A stretch of DNA of 64,000 bases from Kitasatospora sp. NA04385 (GTDB lineage: Bacteria; Actinomycetota; Actinomycetes; Streptomycetales; Streptomycetaceae). The stretch spans positions 4,667,199 through 4,731,198 of the forward strand of contig NZ_CP054919.1 of assembly GCF_013364235.1 (NCBI RefSeq). Reading direction: 5' to 3'. Position numbers and translations under genes: made by a program. This document shows, piece by piece, positions 59,152-64,000 of the stretch. The notes under the pieces were generated by a model. The model was not told the origin of the DNA, ran no database searches, and worked only from the letters and a program-made list of their open reading frames with translations. The stretch's first letter is position 1, and every line of letters starts with the position of its first letter.

Positions 59152-60072
59152 ATGACGAACAAGCACGCCCGCCAGCCGGTCACCAAGGCAGTCGTCCCGG
59201 CCGCCGGCCTCGGCACCAGGTTCCTCCCCGCCACCAAGGCCACGCCGAAGGAGATGCTGCCGGTCGTCGACAAGCCGGCCATCCAGTACGTGGTGGAGGA
59301 GGCTTCCGCCGCCGGCCTGTCCGACATACTGATGGTCACCGGTCGCAACAAGCGTGCTCTGGAAGACCACTTCGACCGCGCCTACGAGCTGGAGGAGCTG
59401 CTCAGCCGCAAGGGCGACCAGGAGCGGCTGCGCCGGGTGCAGGAGTCCGTGCAGCTCGCCAGCATGCACTACGTCCGCCAGGGCGACCCCAAGGGCCTGG
59501 GCCACGCCGTCTCGGTCGCCGAGCAGCACGTCGCCGGCCAGCCCTTCGCCGTCCTGCTGGGCGACGACCTGATCGACCCGCGCGACCCGCTGCTGTCCCG
59601 GATGATCGAGGTGCAGCAGGAACTCGGCGGCTCCGTCGTCGCGTTGATGGAGGTCGACCCGGCCCAGATCCACCTGTACGGCTGCGCGGCCGTGAAGGCC
59701 ACCGACCTCGGCGGGGACGTCTTCCAGGTCACCGACCTGGTGGAGAAGCCCGACACCGCCGACGCCCCCTCCAACTACGCCGTCATCGGCCGCTACGTCC
59801 TCGACCCGGCGGTCTTCGACGTGCTGCGCGAGACCCCGCCCGGCCGCGGCGGCGAGATCCAGCTGACCGACGCGCTGCGCGAGTTGGCCGCCCGGGACGA
59901 GAGCACCGGCGGCCCGGTGCACGGCGTGCTGTTCACGGGCCGCCGCTACGACACCGGCGACCGGGCCGACTACCTGCGGGCGATCGTCCGGCTGGCCGCC
60001 GAGCGCGACGACCTCGGCCCCGAGTTCCGCAGCTGGCTGCGGCAGTTCGTCGCCACCGAGATGCAGGGCTGA
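59152..60072 (+). CDS. galU: UTP-glucose-1-phosphate uridylyltransferase
   Basis: 306 residues. Sugar nucleotidyltransferase motifs are complete: VVPAAGLGTRFLPATKATPKEMLPVVDKPAIQYVVEEA, LGHAVSVAEQHV, LLGDDLI, VEKPD, and GGEIQLTDALREL. It makes UDP-glucose for envelope polysaccharides and trehalose. It is the first of a same-strand row galU-glp-moaC-moaB-GNAT with 39-base or shorter gaps. A possible -10 (TTAGTAAGGT) lies close to the ATG. Confidence 0.95.
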   Translation: MTNKHARQPVTKAVVPAAGLGTRFLPATKATPKEMLPVVDKPAIQYVVEEASAAGLSDILMVTGRNKRALEDHFDRAYELEELLSRKGDQERLRRVQESVQLASMHYVRQGDPKGLGHAVSVAEQHVAGQPFAVLLGDDLIDPRDPLLSRMIEVQQELGGSVVALMEVDPAQIHLYGCAAVKATDLGGDVFQVTDLVEKPDTADAPSNYAVIGRYVLDPAVFDVLRETPPGRGGEIQLTDALRELAARDESTGGPVHGVLFTGRRYDTGDRADYLRAIVRLAAERDDLGPEFRSWLRQFVATEMQG

Positions 60073-60111
60073 TCCACCACGAAGACGGGCACCGAAGGCG
60101 AGCGTGAGGCG

Positions 60112-61425
60112 ATGACCGGGAAGCACGACCCCTGCTGCGAGGGAGCCGGCTCCCCGGCCTCACCGCGCCTGTGGACCGTCGACGAGCACCTCGCCGACGT
60201 CCTCGCCGCGGTCGCCCCGCTGCCGCCCATCGAACTGCAGCTGCTGGACGCCCAGGGCTGCCGGCTCGCCGAGGACGTGCGGGCCGACGACGACCTGCCG
60301 CCCTTCGACAACAGCTCGATGGACGGCTACGCGCTGCGCACCGCCGACACCGTGCGCGCCACCGAGCAGTACCCGTCGGTGCTGGCCGTGGTCGGCGACA
60401 TCGCGGCCGGCGCCGCCGAGCTGCCCCGGGTCGGCCCCGGCCAGGCCGCCCGGATCATGACCGGCGCCCCCGTCCCGCCCGGCGCCGAGGCGGTCGCCCC
60501 GGTCGAGTGGACCGACGGCGGCAGCGGCACCGGCCAGGCCGCCGACGCGATGGGCGCGCCCGTCGCGGACGAGGAGGTCCGGGTGCTGCGCCCGGTCGCC
60601 GAGGGCGCGCACGTCCGCCGCCGGGGCAGCGACGTCACCGCCGGCGACACCGTGCTGGAGGCCGGCACCGTGCTCGGCCCCACCCAGCTCGGCCTGCTGG
60701 CCGCGATCGGCCGCGGCACCGTCCGGGTCGCGCCCCGCCCCCGGGTGGTCGTGCTGTCCACCGGCAGCGAGCTCGTCCAGCCCGGCGAGAGCGCCGGACC
60801 GGGCCGGATCCACGACTCCAACTCCTTCACCCTGACCGCCGCCGCGATCGCCGCCGGCGCCGTCGCCTTCCGGGTCGGCGGCGTCCCCGACGAGGCCGAC
60901 ACCCTGCGCGCCGTGCTGGAGGACCAGCTCGGCCGGGCCGACCTGATCGTCACCAGCGGCGGCGTCTCGGTCGGCGCGTACGACGTGGTCAAGGAGGTGT
61001 TCGCCGACTACGGCGGGGTGGACTTCCGCCGGTTGCGGATGCAGCCGGGCAAGCCGCAGGGCTTCGGCCGGATCGGCGCGGGCCCCGGCGTGCCGCTGCT
61101 CGCGCTGCCCGGCAACCCGGTCAGCGCGTACATCTCCTTCGAGCTGTTCGTCCGCCCGGTCATCCGCACCATGCTCGGCGCCCCCGACGTGCACCGCCCG
61201 GTGGTGCGGGCCGCGACCACCGCGGCGCTTCGCTCCCCGGCCGGGCGGCGGCAGTTCCTGCGCGGCCGGTACGACCCGGCGGCGGGCACCGTCTCCCCGG
61301 TGGGCGGCGAGGGATCGCACCTGGTCGGGGCGCTGGCCAAGGCCGACTGCCTGATCACCGTGCCCGAGGACGTCACCGCGCTGCCCGCGGGGAGCGCCGT
61401 CGATGTGGTCCTTCTCACGGACTGA
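60112..61425 (+). CDS. glp: Molybdotransferase-like Glp protein (MoeA homologue)
   Basis: 437 residues. MoeA/gephyrin E-domain motifs: LPPFDNSSMDGYALRTADT, GQAARIMTGAPVPPGAEAVAPVE, VLSTGSELVQPGE, DLIVTSGGVSVGAYDVVKEV and LALPGNPVSAYISFELFVRP. Classical MoeA inserts molybdate into molybdopterin. In Actinobacteria, however, the Glp version with cognate membrane partner GlpR/SepX binds FtsZ at the septum, and a SepX/GlpR-like gene lies four genes downstream. Both roles are possible. Overlapping moaC/moaB genes follow. Confidence 0.88.
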   Translation: MTGKHDPCCEGAGSPASPRLWTVDEHLADVLAAVAPLPPIELQLLDAQGCRLAEDVRADDDLPPFDNSSMDGYALRTADTVRATEQYPSVLAVVGDIAAGAAELPRVGPGQAARIMTGAPVPPGAEAVAPVEWTDGGSGTGQAADAMGAPVADEEVRVLRPVAEGAHVRRRGSDVTAGDTVLEAGTVLGPTQLGLLAAIGRGTVRVAPRPRVVVLSTGSELVQPGESAGPGRIHDSNSFTLTAAAIAAGAVAFRVGGVPDEADTLRAVLEDQLGRADLIVTSGGVSVGAYDVVKEVFADYGGVDFRRLRMQPGKPQGFGRIGAGPGVPLLALPGNPVSAYISFELFVRPVIRTMLGAPDVHRPVVRAATTAALRSPAGRRQFLRGRYDPAAGTVSPVGGEGSHLVGALAKADCLITVPEDVTALPAGSAVDVVLLTD

Positions 61426-61481
61426 CCGGGCGGGGGTTGTACGGTAGCGCGAGATTCGCACCGTGCCACTGGAGCCCACTC

Positions 61482-61979
61482 GTGACCGACACACCCCCCG
61501 GCGACCGCCTCACCCACGTCGACCACACCGGCGCCGCCCGGATGGTCGACGTCTCCGAGAAGGCCGCCACCACCCGGGTCGCGGTGGCGGCCGGCCGCGT
61601 CCGGGTCGCCCCCCGGGTGGTGGAACTGCTGCGCGGCGAGGGCGTCCCCAAGGGCGACGCGCTCGCGGTGGCCCGGATCGCCGGGATCATGGGCGCCAAG
61701 CGGACGCCCGAGCTGATCCCGCTCTGCCACCCCATCGCGCTCACCGGCACCACCGTCGACCTGGCCGTCACCGACACCGCGGTCGAGATCACCGCCACCG
61801 TCCGCACCGCCGACCGCACCGGCGTCGAGATGGAGGCGCTGACCGCCGTCGCCACCGCCGCGCTCACCGTCATCGACATGGTCAAGGCGGTCGACAAGGC
61901 CGCCGCCATCGAGGACGTCCGGGTGCTCAGCAAGACCGGCGGCAAGAGCGGCGACTGGCACCGCGGGGAGGAAGCGTGA
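61482..61979 (+). CDS. moaC: Cyclic pyranopterin monophosphate synthase MoaC
   Basis: 165 residues from GTG 61482 after GGAG. Motifs VDVSEKAATTRVAVAAG, GDALAVARIAGIMGAKRTPELIPLCHPI (active-site CHP) and GVEMEALTAVATAALTVIDMVKAVDKAA are canonical. It forms cPMP in molybdopterin synthesis with MoaA (not in the window). Its TGA overlaps the moaB GTG. Confidence 0.95.
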   Translation: MTDTPPGDRLTHVDHTGAARMVDVSEKAATTRVAVAAGRVRVAPRVVELLRGEGVPKGDALAVARIAGIMGAKRTPELIPLCHPIALTGTTVDLAVTDTAVEITATVRTADRTGVEMEALTAVATAALTVIDMVKAVDKAAAIEDVRVLSKTGGKSGDWHRGEEA

Positions 61980-62476
61980 GGGCGCTCGCCGTCACCGTCT
62001 CCAACCGGGCCTCGGCCGGCGTGTACGAGGACCGCGGCGGCCCGCTGCTGGTCGCCGGTCTGCGCGGGATGGGCTTCGAGACCGACGGCCCGCTGGTCGT
62101 CCCGGACGGCGAGCCGGTCGAGGCGGCGCTGCGCGGGGCCGTCGCCGCCGGGTACGACGTGGTGCTGACCACCGGCGGCACCGGCATCTCCCCGCAGGAC
62201 CTCACGCCCGAGATGACCGCCCGGGTGATCGACCGGCAGATCCCCGGCATCCCCGAGGCGATCCGCGCGCACGGCCGGGAGAAGGTGCCCACCGCGGCGC
62301 TCTCCCGCGGCCTGGCCGGCCTGGCCGGGCGCACCCTGGTGGTCAACCTGCCCGGCTCCACCGGCGGCGTCCGCGACGGCCTGGCCGTGCTCGCCCCGCT
62401 GCTGCCGCACGCCGTCGACCAGTTGGCAGGCGGCGACCATCCGCGACCCACCGATCCCTCCGGGAGCGCGCGCTGA
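61976..62476 (+). CDS. moaB: MoaB/Mog-type molybdenum cofactor protein
   Basis: 166 residues from GTG 61976, overlapping moaC by GTGA. MogA/MoaB signatures: LAVTVSNRASAGVYEDRGGPLLVAGLRGMGF, DVVLTTGGTGISPQDLTPE, VNLPGSTGGVRDGL. It adenylylates or binds molybdopterin. Its stop overlaps the possible CTG start of the GNAT gene (CTGA). Confidence 0.92.
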   Translation: MRALAVTVSNRASAGVYEDRGGPLLVAGLRGMGFETDGPLVVPDGEPVEAALRGAVAAGYDVVLTTGGTGISPQDLTPEMTARVIDRQIPGIPEAIRAHGREKVPTAALSRGLAGLAGRTLVVNLPGSTGGVRDGLAVLAPLLPHAVDQLAGGDHPRPTDPSGSAR

Positions 62477-62514
62477 ACGCCGGCTGGCCCGTCGAACTGG
62501 CCGAGGGGGACGTC

Positions 62515-63099
62515 GTGCTGCGGCCCATCCGCCGCCGCGACCAGGCCGAGTGGCAGGAGGTCAGCCGCCGCAACCGGGACTGGCTGCGCCGCTGGGAGGC
62601 CACCGTGCCGCCCGTCCCGCCCGGCCGCTCCCCGCTGCCCCGGCCCACCTACCGGCAGATGGTCCGCTACCTGCGGGCCGAGGCCGCGGCCGGCCGAATG
62701 CTGCCCTTCGTGGTGCTCCACCAGGGCCGCCTGGTCGGCCAGTTGACGGTCGGCGGGATCACCTGGGGCTCGATGTGCTCGGCCAACGTCGGCTACTGGG
62801 TGGACGAGGCGGTCGCCGGGCGCGGCATCATGCCCACCGCCGTCGCGCTCGCCGTCGACCACTGCTTCCGCGACCTGGGCCTGCACCGGATCGAGGTGTG
62901 CATCCGCCCCGAGAACCGGCCCAGCCGCCGGGTGGTGGAGAAGCTCGGCTTCCGCGAGGAGGGGCTCCGCCCGCGCTACCTGCACATCGACGGCGACTGG
63001 CGCGACCACCTGGTGTACGCGCTGACCGCCGACGAGGCCGCCGACGGGCTGCTGCACCGCTGGCACGCGCTCAGGAACCGGCCGCCGCAGGAGAATTGA
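62515..63099 (+). CDS. GNAT acetyltransferase (RimJ/RimL type)
   Basis: GTG 62515 has GAGGGGG upstream. In the same frame CTG 62473 (overlapping the moaB stop) adds LNAGWPVELAEGDVV, which would complete the first beta strand, so a CTG start is possible. Motifs VGYWVDEAVAGRGIMPTAVALAVDHCF (acetyl-CoA loop) and LHRIEVCIRPENRPSRRVVEKLGFREEG are clear. It could acetylate protein N-termini or other amines; target unknown. Confidence 0.88.
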   Translation: MLRPIRRRDQAEWQEVSRRNRDWLRRWEATVPPVPPGRSPLPRPTYRQMVRYLRAEAAAGRMLPFVVLHQGRLVGQLTVGGITWGSMCSANVGYWVDEAVAGRGIMPTAVALAVDHCFRDLGLHRIEVCIRPENRPSRRVVEKLGFREEGLRPRYLHIDGDWRDHLVYALTADEAADGLLHRWHALRNRPPQEN

Positions 63100-63249
63100 A
63101 TACTTGTTCGAAATTGATATCGATATGGCATCGGGGTCGGGTCGAGCCGTCACAAATACCGGCAAAATAGTCTGAGAATCAGCTTGATCACACGACACGC
63201 CGCGCCAAATTGCTGCAGTGCCTTCGCCCGCGCCCGTACCGTGTGAAAC

Positions 63250-64000
63250 GTGAGCAGTAGCGGCCTTATCTACGCGGTCATCGTAGGGGCCTGGGCTGCC
63301 TATCTGGTGCCGATGTGGCTCCGCAGGCAGGACGAGCTCAACGAGTCGCGTCCGACGGAACGCTTCAGTACCGCGATCCGCCTGCTGGCCGGTCGATCGG
63401 CCATGGAGCGGCGCGCGGCCCGGGCTCTCGGCGACCAGACCGCCGACGACCAGCAGCACCCCGCCGGGGACGACCCGGACGGGGCGTTCGCCGATTCCGC
63501 GGGCGGCCCGGCGGCCGACCGCGCCCCCGACCCGGCGGACGCGGCCACCCGGCCCACCGCCCGGGACGGCACCGGGCCCGCGGCCGGACCGGCGACCGGG
63601 TCCACCGCGGAGCCGACCGCCGCGGAGCCGACCGCCGCGCCGAAGCCCGCCGAGGCCCGGAGCGAGCGGGAGCGCGAGCGCGAACTCGACGACCGGCGCT
63701 CCGCCGAGCGGCGGGCCAGGCTGCTCGCCCGGCGGCGCCGGATGGTCACCATGCTGTTCCTCGCCTTCGCGCTGGGCGCCGTGGTCGCCGCGGTGGCCGG
63801 CTTCGCCTTCCTCTGGGTGCCCGCCGTCCCCGGCGTGCTGCTCACCCTCTACATCGGCCACCTGCGCCGGCTGGAGCGGCAGCGCTACGAGGTCAAGTTC
63901 GACCGGGCCAGGGCCGCGCAGGCCGCCGAGCGGCTGCGCGAACGGGAGCGCGAGCGGGCCGCCCGCCCGGCCGCCGAGCCGTCCGCCGCCCGCACCGCGC
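63250..64000 (+). CDS. sepX: Divisome membrane protein SepX/GlpR-like (partial at right edge)
   Basis: GTG 63250 gives MSSSGLIYAVIVGAWAAYLVPMWLRRQDELNESRPTERFSTAIRLLAGR, an N-terminal membrane helix followed by a disordered, Ala/Pro/Thr/Glu-rich cytosolic linker. A charged Arg/Glu helix (RERERELDDRRSAERRARLL) leads to two further membrane helices (VTMLFLAFALGAVVAAVAGFAFLWVPAVPGVLLTLYIGHL). This organisation matches actinobacterial SepX/GlpR, a septal membrane protein that in corynebacteria is the receptor for Glp. The frame is open to the window end. Upstream, 63100-63249 is AT-rich and likely holds its promoter. Confidence 0.8.
   Translation, partial: MSSSGLIYAVIVGAWAAYLVPMWLRRQDELNESRPTERFSTAIRLLAGRSAMERRAARALGDQTADDQQHPAGDDPDGAFADSAGGPAADRAPDPADAATRPTARDGTGPAAGPATGSTAEPTAAEPTAAPKPAEARSERERERELDDRRSAERRARLLARRRRMVTMLFLAFALGAVVAAVAGFAFLWVPAVPGVLLTLYIGHLRRLERQRYEVKFDRARAAQAAERLRERERERAARPAAEPSAARTA

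Overview
The window is high-GC actinobacterial DNA. Start codons are often GTG or TTG with purine-rich ribosome binding sites, and genes often overlap by ATGA or GTGA. The right half carries a Streptomyces-type housekeeping block (murJ, hrdD, mscL, fmdB, penicillin acylase-like, folate cyclo-ligase, galU, glp/moeA, moaC, moaB, sepX/glpR). Together with an AfsA/butyrolactone-receptor locus this points to Streptomyces or Kitasatospora. No rRNA, tRNA, insertion sequence or CRISPR array was found.

Left part (1-15.5 kb). After a partial gene come an LPXTG-type surface protein with seven DUF11-like repeats and an orphan sugar-binding lipoprotein. A small uncharacterised enzyme cluster follows: the B12-binding S subunit of a methylaspartate (glutamate) mutase, its E subunit fused in frame to an FAD/NAD(P)-binding oxidoreductase and broken by a frameshift in a C7 tract, and an acyl-CoA-synthetase-like ligase. 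Next are a cupin, an MFS exporter and a CGNR zinc-finger regulator behind a 25-bp palindrome, then a LysR regulator.

Signalling part (15.5-26.7 kb). An afsA-like gamma-butyrolactone synthase gene diverges from its likely TetR receptor gene across a palindrome; the receptor is followed by an NAD-dependent epimerase-like gene. Then come a winged-helix-type protein with internal duplication, and a remarkable 14-nt/42-nt higher-order tandem repeat that runs in frame into a small zinc-knuckle-like protein. A TetR/membrane-protein pair with a strong operator, a small kinase, an LspA-type peptidase, an HPP protein, an anti-sigma-like ATPase and an ABC-2 exporter complete the segment.

Central RiPP cluster (about 26.7-44.3 kb). 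A 54-aa precursor (FDIEVEEL leader, Gly-Gly cleavage site, Ser-rich core with one Cys) is followed by a strong hairpin, then a P450, a HlyD-like protein, a C39-peptidase ABC exporter, a second exporter ABC protein (frameshifted), a LanM-type dehydratase whose cyclase domain lacks the zinc ligands, a fused azoline-forming YcaO cyclodehydratase, and a SagB/ThcOx azoline dehydrogenase. An atypical response regulator, a small secreted protein and a LuxR-type regulator with a coupled leader peptide flank it. The gene set predicts a Ser-rich peptide carrying dehydroalanine and azol(in)e modifications plus oxidation. I know of no characterised product with this set. It is the best candidate for an undescribed system here.

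Right part (44.3-64 kb). A 244-bp tandem repeat array separates the cluster from core genes. hrdD has an exact sigma-R-type promoter match. The last block holds molybdenum cofactor genes, and its moeA-like gene and terminal membrane-protein gene match the Glp/SepX(GlpR) divisome pair.
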